Assembly (NCBI GenBank): GCA_021323335.1
Contig: JAJTCN010000013.1
Coordinates: 1 to 58,550 of the forward strand
From: Ramlibacter sp.
GTDB lineage: Bacteria; Pseudomonadota; Gammaproteobacteria; Burkholderiales; Burkholderiaceae_C
DNA length: 58,550 nucleotides
Direction of reading: 5' to 3'
Part shown: one piece after another, positions 16,677-24,739 of the stretch
How the letters are laid out: each line of letters starts with the position of its first letter
How positions within the stretch are numbered: position 1 is the stretch's first letter
The notes under the pieces: generated by a model
The model's database searches: none
Told to the model about the DNA's origin: nothing
The model's input: only the letters and a program-made list of their open reading frames with translations
Translations under genes and position numbers: made by a program

Positions 16677-18578
16677 TCAGTTCTCGGTTTCGGCCGCAAG
16701 CGCGGCGGGCGCAAGCCGCGCCGCGGCGGGCAGGTCCAGGACCACGGTGCAGCCCGTGCCCGGGGAAGATTCCACGTGCACGCGCGCGCCGATGCGCGCG
16801 GCGCGCTCCTGCATGATCGACAGGCCGACATGCACGCTGCCGCCGTCCGCGCGGCGCGGATCGAAGCCGTTGCCGTCGTCGCGCACCTCGAAGCGCCAGT
16901 GCGGTGACGAGCGCACGCGCAGCGCGACACTGCGCGCGCCGGCATGCTTGCGCACGTTGGACAGCGCCTCCTGCAGGATGTGCAGCACCTGCACCTGGAT
17001 GTCCGGCGGCAGCGGGATGCCGTGGCCTTCGAACGTCAGGTGGGCCGGCAGCCCCGTCTGGTGCTCGAACTTCTGCAGCGTCGTGCGCAAGGCGGCGGCG
17101 ATGTCCTCGCCGCTGGTGCGGGTGCGGAAGTGCAGCAGCAGCTCGCGGACGTCGGCGTAGCTTTCGCGCACGCCCGCGTGGACTTCCTCCAGGCCGCGCT
17201 GCACGGCCGGCTCGTCGCCGCGGTGGATGGCATTGCGCAGCAGCTGCACCTGGATCTTGGTGAAGGCGAGCGACTGGGCGATGGAGTCGTGCAGTTCGCG
17301 CGCCAGCAGGCTGCGCTCCTCGGCCACCGCCGCCTCGCGTTCGATGGCGGCGGCCCGCAGTCCCTCCATCGCGCTGCCCAGGTGGGTGGCCAGCGTGTCG
17401 AGCAGCTCGCGCTCGTCCTGCGCCAGGGCGCGTTCCTGGCGGAAGAACAGGTTCACCTCGCCGAGCATGCGGTCGTGCAGCCGCACCGGCACCGAGACCA
17501 CGGTCGCGAAGCCGGCGCGCCGGCAGTGGGCCAGCGGCAGCGGCGCGACCGACACCACCGCGATGACGCGCGTGCCGGCGGCGGGCGTGGCCGCGGGGCC
17601 GCAGTGGCAGGCCCCCGTCTCGAGGCAGGCCTCGTGCCGGGCGAAGCCGGCCGGCAGCCCCTCCTGCGCCAGCAGCATGAAGCGGCGGTTGCCCTCGTCG
17701 CACCAGCGCACCGACGCCGCGTCGGCCTGGGCGATGCGGCGCACGTGGCTGGAAAAGCCGTCCGCCAGCGCCTGCAGCGTCGGCGCCTGCGCCACGAACG
17801 CGCTGACCTCGTACAGGTCGGCCAGCCGCTGGCGCTGGCGTTCCAGCCGGTCGGTCTTCTCCCGCACCTTCTCCTCCAGGCTGCCGTAGAAGGACTGCAG
17901 CGTGTCCGCCATGGCATTGAAGCCGGCCGAGAGGTCGCCGAATTCGTCCTTGCCGCCGACTTCGACCCGCGCCGAGAAATCGCCCCGCTGCACGGCGGCC
18001 AGCCCGCGCTGCAGCCGGGACAGCGGGGTGAGCACCAGCGCATGGCCGGCATACAGCAGCACGACCGCGCTGCCGATCGCCAGCGCCATCATCGCCAGCT
18101 GGAACGCGCGCAGGATCGCCGTCCAGTGCGCGATCTCGGTCTCCACGGCGTCCACCAGGCGGTCGATGTCGGCCACGAAGGCCTCGGCATCCGTCACCAG
18201 CGTGGGCGCGGCGGGCGCCGCGAGCCACGCCTTGCGCAGCACGTCCCAGCGGGCCCGGACCTCCTCGAAGCGGTCCCGCGAGGCGCCCGACCGCGGCAGG
18301 AACAGCGGCCGCGACGGGTCCCCGGTGCGCAGCAGCTCCAGGCTGGCGTCGAACTGGGCGGCCAGGCGGCGCGCCTCCGGCGCGGGGACCTCGCGGGTGA
18401 GGCCCAGGGCGAGCCGGTAGGTCTGCATGCGCATGCGGCCGGCTTCGTTCACCGCCGCCGCGCCGCCTTCCAGGTTCCAGGTGACCCACAGCGTCAGCCC
18501 GATCGAGCCGAGCGCGAGCACCAGGAACGCGAGGCCGGTGGCGGCAAGCTTGGCGGTGAGGGTCCAGGGTTTGTGCAT
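16677..18578 (-). CDS. narX: Nitrate/nitrite sensor histidine kinase NarX
   Basis: This membrane kinase senses nitrate and nitrite at the periplasmic face and phosphorylates NarL. The 633-residue protein begins with a membrane helix (about 10-30) followed by the ligand-binding P-box EAGRMRMQTYRLAL (about 38-52). A second helix and HAMP domain come near residues 155-230. A central GAF-like region has a cysteine cluster (CLETGACHC). The HisKA_3 H-box has RELHDSIAQS with the phosphorylated histidine near residue 430, and the ATPase domain has DDGNGFDP and GLSIMQERA. The ATG at 18578 is preferred over upstream in-frame codons because it places helix 1 at the N-terminus and lies downstream of the FNR boxes; its Shine-Dalgarno is weak. 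Confidence 0.93.
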   Translation of the reverse strand: MHKPWTLTAKLAATGLAFLVLALGSIGLTLWVTWNLEGGAAAVNEAGRMRMQTYRLALGLTREVPAPEARRLAAQFDASLELLRTGDPSRPLFLPRSGASRDRFEEVRARWDVLRKAWLAAPAAPTLVTDAEAFVADIDRLVDAVETEIAHWTAILRAFQLAMMALAIGSAVVLLYAGHALVLTPLSRLQRGLAAVQRGDFSARVEVGGKDEFGDLSAGFNAMADTLQSFYGSLEEKVREKTDRLERQRQRLADLYEVSAFVAQAPTLQALADGFSSHVRRIAQADAASVRWCDEGNRRFMLLAQEGLPAGFARHEACLETGACHCGPAATPAAGTRVIAVVSVAPLPLAHCRRAGFATVVSVPVRLHDRMLGEVNLFFRQERALAQDERELLDTLATHLGSAMEGLRAAAIEREAAVAEERSLLARELHDSIAQSLAFTKIQVQLLRNAIHRGDEPAVQRGLEEVHAGVRESYADVRELLLHFRTRTSGEDIAAALRTTLQKFEHQTGLPAHLTFEGHGIPLPPDIQVQVLHILQEALSNVRKHAGARSVALRVRSSPHWRFEVRDDGNGFDPRRADGGSVHVGLSIMQERAARIGARVHVESSPGTGCTVVLDLPAAARLAPAALAAETEN

Positions 18579-18639
18579 GGCGCGTGCGCGCCGCTGTACG
18601 GCACGCCAGGGCAGGGTAGGACCATCCATCCCCGGCGGA

Positions 18640-18653
18640 TTGATGCAGATCAA
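18640..18653. promoter_or_regulatory. FNR box, narX-proximal
   Basis: TTGATGCAGATCAA is a perfect FNR consensus palindrome (TTGAT-N4-ATCAA). Its centre is about 68 bases upstream of the narX ATG, so class II activation would place the narX transcript start near 18605. It shares the divergent intergenic region with a second box whose centre is 37 bases away. Confidence 0.82.
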
Positions 18654-18676
18654 GCGCCCCGGCTTGCCGCCAGCCG

Positions 18677-18690
18677 TTGATGCAGGTCAA
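18677..18690. promoter_or_regulatory. FNR box, hemerythrin-proximal
   Basis: TTGATGCAGGTCAA matches the FNR consensus with one half-site in the TTGAC form. Its centre is 60 bases upstream of the hemerythrin ATG. Binding at -41.5 would give a transcript start near 18725, leaving a leader of about 19 bases containing the GGAGG ribosome-binding site. Both divergent genes are thus placed for activation under low oxygen. Confidence 0.8.
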
Positions 18691-18743
18691 GGCGCGGGCG
18701 GCGGCAGGCTCCATGATGGATTTCAGCACTGGAGGAATCCACC

Positions 18744-19301
18744 ATGACCGCACCCGATCCCGTCACGCCGGCGCCGCTGCACGAACCGGTCGAACGCTTC
18801 CGTGGCTGCCATGGAACCATCGTCGGCGGCCTGCAGCGCCTTCGCGGGCTCCCCGAGCTGGCGGAGGCGATGCGCCAGGCCCGCGCCACCGCGGCCGACA
18901 CGCTGGCGCTGTTCGAGCAGCAGGTCCTTCCGCACCATGGCGACGAGGAGAAGGAGCTGTTCGTGGCGGTCTCCCGCAGCGCCGCCGAAGGCGCGGAGAG
19001 GGCGGCGGTGGACGATCTCGTCGCCCGGCTGGTCGCCCAGCACCGCGCCGTCGAAGGCATGTGGGCCGCGCTGCGGCCGGCCGTGCAGGCGGTGGCCGCC
19101 GGCAAGACCCACCCCTTGCCCGGTTTCGAGCAGGCAGTGGCCTCGCTGGTCGAAACCTACCTGGAACACACGCGGCTGGAAGAGATGGCCTTCCTGCCGC
19201 TGGCCGACATGATCCTGCGGCGCAATCCCAACCACATGGCGGCGCTGGACCTGTCCCTGCACATCCGGCACGCGCCCATGCCGAGGCTGGCATACATGTG
19301 A
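18744..19301 (+). CDS. Hemerythrin domain-containing protein
   Basis: This 185-residue helical-bundle protein is predicted to bind a di-iron centre able to bind O2 or react with NO. Candidate ligands are His23 (GCHGTI), the HHGDEEKELF segment near residue 65, HRAVEGMW near 110, and the HTRLEEMAF segment near 145. This spacing fits hemerythrin-like proteins. It has no signal peptide or fused domain. A strong GGAGG ribosome-binding site precedes the ATG at 18744. It is transcribed divergently from narXL, with two FNR boxes between, so a role in oxygen or nitric-oxide handling during nitrate respiration is likely but inferred. Confidence 0.9.
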   Translation: MTAPDPVTPAPLHEPVERFRGCHGTIVGGLQRLRGLPELAEAMRQARATAADTLALFEQQVLPHHGDEEKELFVAVSRSAAEGAERAAVDDLVARLVAQHRAVEGMWAALRPAVQAVAAGKTHPLPGFEQAVASLVETYLEHTRLEEMAFLPLADMILRRNPNHMAALDLSLHIRHAPMPRLAYM

Positions 19302-19340
19302 CGGGGCGGTGTCCGGGCGGGGTCGGGAAGGGGCGCTGAC

Positions 19341-19346
19341 TATAAT
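19341..19346 (+). promoter_or_regulatory. Probable -10 element for the cytochrome c gene
   Basis: A perfect TATAAT lies 41 bases upstream of the cytochrome ATG in an otherwise very GC-rich stretch. No convincing -35 hexamer is present at 16-18 bases upstream, so the promoter call rests on the -10 alone. The expected transcript start is near 19353. Confidence 0.5.
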
Positions 19347-19386
19347 CGCCGGTTGTTCCCGAAACACCGAATACGCTGAGGACACC

Positions 19387-20295
19387 ATGAGCGACTCGCT
19401 CGAAGAAGCCCACACCGGCCCGATCAAGACCCCCAAGCAGCTGCTGATCGCGGTGCTGTTCTCCTTCGTGGTCCCGGTTTTCATCATCATCGCCCTGGTG
19501 GCCTACGTGGCCGCCGACACCAAGCCCGCGGGCGACCAGGCCGTCGAGAAGTACGTGCTCGGCGGGGTGACCGCGCAGGACCTCGAGCGCGGCGTGGCCG
19601 AGCGCATCCGCAAGGTCGGCACGGTGGAGATCCGCGATGCCAACCGCCCGCTGGCCACCGGCGAAGCCGTCTACAAGGCGCAGTGCACGGCGTGCCACAC
19701 GGCCGGCGTCGCCGGCGCACCCAAGCTGGGCGATGCGGCCTCGTGGGCCAACCGCCTGGCGACCGGCTTCGAGGCGCTGGTGCAGTCCGCCCTGAAGGGC
19801 AAGGGCGCGATGCCGCCCCAGGCCGGTGGTGATTTCAACGACGTCGAAGTCGCCCGCGCGGTGGCCTACCTGGCCAACTCCGCCGGCGGCAAGTTCGCCG
19901 AACCTGCCGCCCCGGCGCCGGCCACGGCCGCCGCCCCGGGCGCGGCAGCGGCCCCGGCCGCAGCACCTGCGGCCGCCGCGCCTGTCGCTGCAGCCGCGCC
20001 CGCTGCGGCCCCGGCCGCTGTTGCCGCCGCCGCGCCCGTCACCGTGGCCGCTGCGGCCGGCAACGGCGAAGCGGTCTACAAGCAGGCCTGCGTGGTGTGC
20101 CACGGCGCCGGCGTCGCCGGTGCGCCCAAGCTCGGCGACAAGGCCGCCTGGGGGCCGCGCCTGGCGCAGGGCCTGCCCGCTCTGCACGCCGCCGCCCTCA
20201 AGGGCAAGGGCGCCATGCCGCCCAAGGGTGGCAGCCCCGCCCCGGATGCGGACATCAAGGCCGCGGTCGACTACATGGTCGGCACGGTCAAGTAA
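19387..20295 (+). CDS. Membrane-anchored di-haem cytochrome c (c5-like domains)
   Basis: This 302-residue protein has an N-terminal membrane helix (about 22-45) that anchors two similar periplasmic cytochrome domains. Haem-binding motifs are CTACH in the first domain (about residue 100) and CVVCH in the second (about 237). Each is followed by the same AGVAGAPKLGD segment, showing internal duplication. The domains are joined by an alanine/proline-rich linker of about 50 residues. It probably carries electrons between membrane complexes and terminal reductases or oxidases. The ATG at 19387 has GAGG upstream; an earlier in-frame codon would add residues ahead of the anchor and overlaps the probable promoter. 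A rho-independent terminator follows directly. Confidence 0.92.
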   Translation: MSDSLEEAHTGPIKTPKQLLIAVLFSFVVPVFIIIALVAYVAADTKPAGDQAVEKYVLGGVTAQDLERGVAERIRKVGTVEIRDANRPLATGEAVYKAQCTACHTAGVAGAPKLGDAASWANRLATGFEALVQSALKGKGAMPPQAGGDFNDVEVARAVAYLANSAGGKFAEPAAPAPATAAAPGAAAAPAAAPAAAAPVAAAAPAAAPAAVAAAAPVTVAAAAGNGEAVYKQACVVCHGAGVAGAPKLGDKAAWGPRLAQGLPALHAAALKGKGAMPPKGGSPAPDADIKAAVDYMVGTVK

Positions 20296-20315
20296 GCAGT
20301 GCATCCCCAATGAAG

Positions 20316-20339
20316 AAGCCGGCCTCGCGCCGGCTTTTT
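20316..20339 (+). terminator. Rho-independent terminator after the cytochrome c gene
   Basis: The stem AAGCCGGC / GCCGGCTT with a five-base loop is followed by five T residues (20335-20339). It lies 20 bases after the cytochrome stop. It also precedes the 3' end of the convergent gene at 20359, so could limit readthrough into its antisense strand. Confidence 0.85.
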
Positions 20340-20358
20340 CGTGGGCCGCGCAGGCTTC

Positions 20359-20886
20359 TCAGGCGGGCGGCAGCGCGGCGGGGCTGGTGACGTAGCCGAA
20401 GCGCCCGGGCAGGTCCGCCGCGCGAACTTCCAGCGGCAGCCAGCGGCCGGAGTCCACGGCGTCGGAGGCCTGCACCATGTCCTGTGTGTGGACCAGCCCG
20501 AAGCCCAGGTCCGTCTCGAGGTAGACCCGGCCGGTTTCGTCGACCAGGCACTGCCGCACGCGCGCCGACTGTCCCGTGTGGCTGGCGACGGAGCCGTCGG
20601 CGGCCAGGCGCCAGATCCACGGCGTGGCCTGCAGCTCCACGTACACCCGCTGCGGCCCGTTCTGGAAGTACCACCGGCCGGCATCGTCGCGCCCGTAGTT
20701 GCGGTGGATGAAGTCCACCAGCTTCTCGTGCCGCAGCAGCGAGCCCTTGGCCTGGGGAAACGGCCCGGCCGCCTGCACCCGGTCATCCCGCATGTACCAG
20801 TTGCCGCGGTCGTCCAGCCCCAGCCAGCCGTAGCAGTGCGGGACGTTGGGCCACTTGGCCATGGCCTGGCGAACGATGTCGTCCAT
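20359..20886 (-). CDS. Conserved protein of unknown function
   Basis: This 175-residue soluble protein begins MDDIVRQAMAKWPNVPHCYGW and contains WYFQNGPQRVYVEL near the middle. I recognise this pattern as a conserved family in Burkholderiales (possibly listed as DUF2946; I am not certain of the number). No catalytic motif, membrane helix or signal peptide is visible. It is rich in tryptophan and aromatic residues. There is no ribosome-binding site before the ATG; instead a GATAAT hexamer (20893-20898) ends six bases upstream of it, which would give a leaderless transcript. No functional link to its neighbours is evident. Confidence 0.82.
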   Translation of the reverse strand: MDDIVRQAMAKWPNVPHCYGWLGLDDRGNWYMRDDRVQAAGPFPQAKGSLLRHEKLVDFIHRNYGRDDAGRWYFQNGPQRVYVELQATPWIWRLAADGSVASHTGQSARVRQCLVDETGRVYLETDLGFGLVHTQDMVQASDAVDSGRWLPLEVRAADLPGRFGYVTSPAALPPA

Positions 20887-21225
20887 CGCACGATTATCCG
20901 TGCGCGGCGCCCCGCGATGGACGCCCCAAAGAAAAAGCGCCGCATGCGCGGCGCCTTGGAGGTGGGTGGTCTTCACGCGAAGCCCACCGTCGATGTTTCG
21001 TTCTGGGGGTTGTCTCCTCGAGCCCTCGTCCTCGTGCGCCGGTTCCAGGCGCACCGCGAGTGGGCGTAATGTAGCGGCCCGCCCGACGCCGGTGCATCGG
21101 GACTTTCCCGCTCCGCTGCGGGTAGCGCGACGGGGGCCGGAGCGGGAGGAGGGGGGCGCTTACATACGGATGACATAATCCGGGGTGGCGGTGACGCGTT
21201 GGCGCACCATGCAGAGAGGCTTCAT
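20887..21225. other. 339-base intergenic region
   Basis: This stretch separates the divergent gene at 20359-20886 and rmlB. On the minus strand it holds a bulged hairpin (20961-20988) and a terminator (20932-20954), treated below as a candidate small RNA. On the plus strand a CATAAT hexamer at 21174-21179 could be the -10 of rmlB, and GAGAGG precedes the rmlB start. No good protein-coding signal was seen: short open frames here have no ribosome-binding site or family likeness. Confidence 0.6.
20932..21073 (-). ncRNA. Candidate small RNA with intrinsic terminator
   Basis: Read on the minus strand, a TACATT hexamer (21068-21073) could be a -10. It is followed by about 100 bases without a coding signal, a bulged hairpin built from GGTGGG/CCCACC and CTTC/GAAG arms (20961-20988), then a seven-pair G/C stem with ATGC loop (20937-20954) and five U residues (20932-20936). 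Structure followed by a strong terminator is the layout of a small RNA of about 130 bases. The other possibility is an attenuating leader for the gene starting at 20886. No known RNA family is recognised. Confidence 0.4.
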
Positions 21226-22290
21226 ATGATTCTCGTCAGCGGCGGAGCGGGCTTCATCGGCTCCAACTTCGTCCTGGACTGGGTTGCCGCGGGCGGCGGG
21301 CCGGTCCTCAACCTCGACAAGCTCACTTACGCGGGCAACCTGGAAAACCTGCGCTCGCTGGAAGGCGACGCGCGGCACGTCTTCGTCCAGGGCGACATCG
21401 GGGACCAGAAGCTGGTGGGTGAACTGCTGGCGCGGCACCAGCCGCGGGCGGTGGTGAATTTCGCCGCCGAATCGCACGTGGACCGGTCCATCCATGCCCC
21501 GGGCACCTTCATCGAGACCAACGTGGTCGGCACCTTCCGCCTGCTGGAGGAAGTGCGCGCCTATTGGGCCGGGCTGCAGGGCAGCGCGAAGGAGGACTTC
21601 CGCTTCCTGCACGTCTCCACCGACGAGGTGTACGGCTCCCTGTCCGCGGCCGACCCGGCCTTCACCGAGCAGAACAAGTACGAGCCGAACAGCCCGTACT
21701 CCGCCAGCAAGGCGGCCAGCGACCACCTGGTGCGGGCCTACCACCACACTTACGGGCTGCCGGTGCTCACCACCAACTGCTCGAACAATTACGGCCCGTA
21801 TCACTTCCCCGAGAAGCTGATCCCGCTGATGATCGTCAACGCACTGGCCGGCAAGCCGCTGCCGGTGTACGGCGACGGCCAGCAGATCCGCGACTGGCTC
21901 TACGTGGGCGACCATTGCAGCGCGATCCGGCGGGTGCTGGAGGCAGGCCGGGTGGGCGAGGTCTACAACGTGGGCGGCTGGAACGAGAAGCCGAACATCG
22001 AGATCGTGCAGACGATCTGCGCCTTGCTCGACCAGCTGCAGCCGCGCGCCGACGGCGCCAGCTACCGCGAGCAGATCACCTACGTGAAGGACCGGCCGGG
22101 CCACGACCGCCGGTACGCCATCGACGCGCGCAAGATCGAGCGCGAGCTCGGCTGGAAACCGCAGGAAACCTTCGAAACGGGAATCCGCAAGACGGTGCAG
22201 TGGTACCTCTCCCATGGCGACTGGGTCCAGCGCGTGCAAAGCGGCGCCTATCGCGAGTGGATCGCGACCCAGTACGCGCAGGCCGCCTGA
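21226..22290 (+). CDS. rmlB: dTDP-glucose 4,6-dehydratase
   Basis: RmlB (RfbB) converts dTDP-glucose to dTDP-4-keto-6-deoxyglucose, the second step of dTDP-L-rhamnose synthesis. The 354-residue extended short-chain dehydrogenase begins with the NAD-binding loop [10 protein letters not shown], has ESHVDRSI, and the catalytic YxxxK as [17 protein letters not shown] motif supplies the threonine, aspartate and glutamate of the active site. The ATG at 21226 was chosen because GAGAGG lies upstream and the Rossmann loop then begins at residue 5; an in-frame codon nine positions earlier lacks these features. This is the first gene of the rmlBDAC set that opens the capsule locus. Confidence 0.97.
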   Translation: MILVSGGAGFIGSNFVLDWVAAGGGPVLNLDKLTYAGNLENLRSLEGDARHVFVQGDIGDQKLVGELLARHQPRAVVNFAAESHVDRSIHAPGTFIETNVVGTFRLLEEVRAYWAGLQGSAKEDFRFLHVSTDEVYGSLSAADPAFTEQNKYEPNSPYSASKAASDHLVRAYHHTYGLPVLTTNCSNNYGPYHFPEKLIPLMIVNALAGKPLPVYGDGQQIRDWLYVGDHCSAIRRVLEAGRVGEVYNVGGWNEKPNIEIVQTICALLDQLQPRADGASYREQITYVKDRPGHDRRYAIDARKIERELGWKPQETFETGIRKTVQWYLSHGDWVQRVQSGAYREWIATQYAQAA

Positions 22291-22298
22291 GGGGATTC

Positions 22299-23192
22299 GT
22301 GAAGATCCTGCTGTTCGGCCGCAATGGCCAGGTTGGCTGGGAGCTGCAGCGCAGCCTCGCCCCGCTGGGCGAGGTGGTGGCGCTGGGCTCGGCCGCGGAG
22401 GGCGGCCTGGACGGCGACTTCCGCGACCCCGCGGCGGTGGCCCGCACGGTGCGCGCGGTGCGCCCGGACGCGGTGGTCATTGCCGCGGCCTACACCGCCG
22501 TCGACAAGGCCGAGAGCGAGCCCGAGCTGGCCCGCACCGTCAACGCCCTGGCGCCGGGCGCCATCGCCGAGGCCGCGCGGGCGGTGGGCGCGGCGGTCGT
22601 GCACTATTCCACGGACTACGTGTTCGACGGCAGCGGCACCCGCCCCTGGCGCGAGGACGACCCCACCGGCCCCCTGTCGGTCTACGGCCGCACCAAGCTG
22701 GAAGGCGAGCAGGCCATCGCCGCGGCCCAGCCGCTGCACCTGGTGCTGCGAACCAGCTGGGTCTACGGCGCCCGCGGCGGCAATTTCGCCAAGACCATGC
22801 TGCGGCTGGCCCGCGAGCGGGAGCGCCTGACGGTCATCGACGACCAGGTGGGGGCCCCGACCGGCGCCGACCTGCTGGCCGACCTCACGGCCCACGCCCT
22901 GCCCGCCCTGCTGGCGGACCGGGCCAAGGCCGGCATCTACCATGTCGCCGCGGCCGGCGAAACCACCTGGAACGGCTATGCCCGCTTCGTGGTGGCGAAA
23001 GCCCGGCAGCGCGGCGAACTCCTCAAGGCCGGCCCGGACCAGGTGGAAGCGGTCGCGACCAGTGCCTTTCCGACACCCGCGCGGCGACCGCATAATTCGC
23101 GGTTGAGCACGGCGCGCTTCCGGGCCGCCTTCGACCTGACCCTCCCGCCCTGGGAGCAGGGTGTGGCGCGCATGCTGGAAGAAACCCTCTGA
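22299..23192 (+). CDS. rmlD: dTDP-4-dehydrorhamnose reductase
   Basis: RmlD (RfbD) performs the last step to dTDP-L-rhamnose using NAD(P)H. The 297-residue protein shows the nucleotide-binding loop [11 protein letters not shown] at the N-terminus, the STDYVFDG segment and the catalytic YGRTK motif. The GTG at 22299 is used because GAGGGG precedes it and the protein then begins VKILLFG like its relatives; the frame is open further upstream only over rmlB. It starts 8 bases after the rmlB stop and ends 5 bases before rmlA, so the four rml genes are one operon. Confidence 0.96.
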   Translation: MKILLFGRNGQVGWELQRSLAPLGEVVALGSAAEGGLDGDFRDPAAVARTVRAVRPDAVVIAAAYTAVDKAESEPELARTVNALAPGAIAEAARAVGAAVVHYSTDYVFDGSGTRPWREDDPTGPLSVYGRTKLEGEQAIAAAQPLHLVLRTSWVYGARGGNFAKTMLRLARERERLTVIDDQVGAPTGADLLADLTAHALPALLADRAKAGIYHVAAAGETTWNGYARFVVAKARQRGELLKAGPDQVEAVATSAFPTPARRPHNSRLSTARFRAAFDLTLPPWEQGVARMLEETL

Positions 23193-23197
23193 CCCCT

Positions 23198-24088
23198 ATG
23201 ACCCGACGCAAAGGCATCATCCTCGCGGGAGGCGCCGGCACCCGGCTGCACCCCGCCACCCTGGCCGTGAGCAAGCAACTGCTGCCGGTGTACGACAAGC
23301 CGATGATCTATTACCCGCTCAGCACCCTGATGCTGGCGGGCATGCGCGACATCCTGGTGATCAGCACGCCGGAGGACACCCCGCGCTTTCGCCAGCTGCT
23401 CGGCGACGGCAGCCAGTGGGGCCTGAACCTGCAGTACGCGGTGCAGCCCAGCCCGGACGGCCTGGCGCAGGCCTTCATCATCGGCGAGCAGTTCGTCGGC
23501 AATTCCCCCAGCGCGCTGGTGCTGGGCGACAACATCTTCTACGGGCACGACCTGGCCTCGCTGCTGGGCGCCGCGGACGCCAAGGATGCCGGCGCATCCG
23601 TCTTCGCCTATCACGTGCAGGACCCGGAGCGCTATGGCGTGGTGGACTTCGACGCGCAGGGCCGGGCCAGCAGCATCGAGGAAAAGCCGGCGCAGCCGAA
23701 GAGCAACTACGCCGTCACCGGCCTGTACTTCTACGACGCCGACGTGGTGGGCATCGCCAAGTCGGTCAAGCCCAGCGCGCGCGGCGAGCTGGAGATCACG
23801 GCGGTGAACCAGGCCTACCTGGACCGCGGGCAGCTGTCGGTGCAGATCATGCAGCGCGGCTACGCCTGGCTGGACACCGGCACCCACGAGAGCCTGCTGG
23901 AGGCCGGCCAGTTCATCGCCACGCTGGAGCACCGGCAGGGCCTGAAGATCGCCTGCCCCGAGGAGATCGCGTGGCGCGCCGGCTTCATCGACGACGCCCA
24001 GCTCGAACGCCTGGCGGAGCCCTTGCGCAAGAACGGCTACGGCAAGTACCTCACGCGCATCCTGCGCGAGCCGAAGGGGTCGCTGTGA
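23198..24088 (+). CDS. rmlA: Glucose-1-phosphate thymidylyltransferase
   Basis: RmlA (RfbA) joins dTTP and glucose-1-phosphate to make dTDP-glucose, the entry step of rhamnose synthesis, and is usually inhibited by dTDP-rhamnose. The 296-residue protein has the nucleotidyltransferase signature [20 protein letters not shown] with the catalytic arginine and lysine, KPMIYYPL, and the metal/substrate segment LGDNIFYG. Length is normal. It overlaps rmlC by GTGA at its 3' end. Confidence 0.97.
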   Translation: MTRRKGIILAGGAGTRLHPATLAVSKQLLPVYDKPMIYYPLSTLMLAGMRDILVISTPEDTPRFRQLLGDGSQWGLNLQYAVQPSPDGLAQAFIIGEQFVGNSPSALVLGDNIFYGHDLASLLGAADAKDAGASVFAYHVQDPERYGVVDFDAQGRASSIEEKPAQPKSNYAVTGLYFYDADVVGIAKSVKPSARGELEITAVNQAYLDRGQLSVQIMQRGYAWLDTGTHESLLEAGQFIATLEHRQGLKIACPEEIAWRAGFIDDAQLERLAEPLRKNGYGKYLTRILREPKGSL

Positions 24089-24642
24089 AGGCGACCCGCC
24101 TGGCCATCCCGGAGGTCGTGCTGCTGGAGCCGAAGGTCTTCGGCGACGCCCGCGGCTTCTTCCTCGAGAGCTTCAACCAGCGCGCCTTCCGGGAGGCGAC
24201 CGGCGTGGACGTGCAGTTCGTGCAGGACAACCATTCGCGCTCCGCGCGCGGCGTGCTGCGCGGGCTGCATTACCAGATCCGGCAGCCCCAGGGCAAGCTG
24301 GTGCGGGTGGTGCGCGGCAGCGTGTTCGACGTGGCGGTGGACGTGCGCCGCTCCTCGCCGACCTTCGGTCGCTGGGTCGGCGCGGAACTGTCGGAGCAGA
24401 ACCAGCACCAGCTGTGGGTGCCCGCGGGTTTTGCCCACGGCTTCGTCGTGCTGAGCGAGTCCGCCGACTTTCTTTACAAGACCACGGAATACTACGCCCC
24501 GGAGCACGAACGCTGCATCGCCTGGAACGACCCGGCGATCGGCATCGATTGGCCGCTGGCCGCCCACGGCATCCAGGCGCCCGTGCTCTCTTCCAAGGAC
24601 ACGGCCGGGGCCAGTTTGCGGGAGGCCGAGGTCTTCAGTTGA
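24085..24642 (+). CDS. rmlC: dTDP-4-dehydrorhamnose 3,5-epimerase
   Basis: RmlC (RfbC) inverts C3 and C5 of the keto-sugar before RmlD reduction. The 185-residue cupin-type protein has [10 protein letters not shown] near the N-terminus, [18 protein letters not shown] with the catalytic histidine, and [20 protein letters not shown]. The GTG at 24085 overlaps the rmlA stop as GTGA and gives the family N-terminus. A G/C-rich hairpin follows before the export genes. Confidence 0.96.
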   Translation: MKATRLAIPEVVLLEPKVFGDARGFFLESFNQRAFREATGVDVQFVQDNHSRSARGVLRGLHYQIRQPQGKLVRVVRGSVFDVAVDVRRSSPTFGRWVGAELSEQNQHQLWVPAGFAHGFVVLSESADFLYKTTEYYAPEHERCIAWNDPAIGIDWPLAAHGIQAPVLSSKDTAGASLREAEVFS

Positions 24643-24672
24643 TCCGCTGGCCGGGCGCTCGCGGACCATCCT

Positions 24673-24697
24673 GCCGCCGCACGCGTCTTGCGGCGGC
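24673..24697 (+). other. G/C-rich hairpin between rmlC and the export genes
   Basis: GCCGCCGCA and TGCGGCGGC form a nine-pair stem with a seven-base loop 31 bases after rmlC. No T-run follows, so it is not a standard rho-independent terminator. It may be an RNA-processing or partial-termination site separating rmlBDAC from the exporter genes. Confidence 0.45.
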
Positions 24698-24739
24698 GCT
24701 GGCGCGGCCCACAAGACAACAAATGATTCGAGGTGGGAC

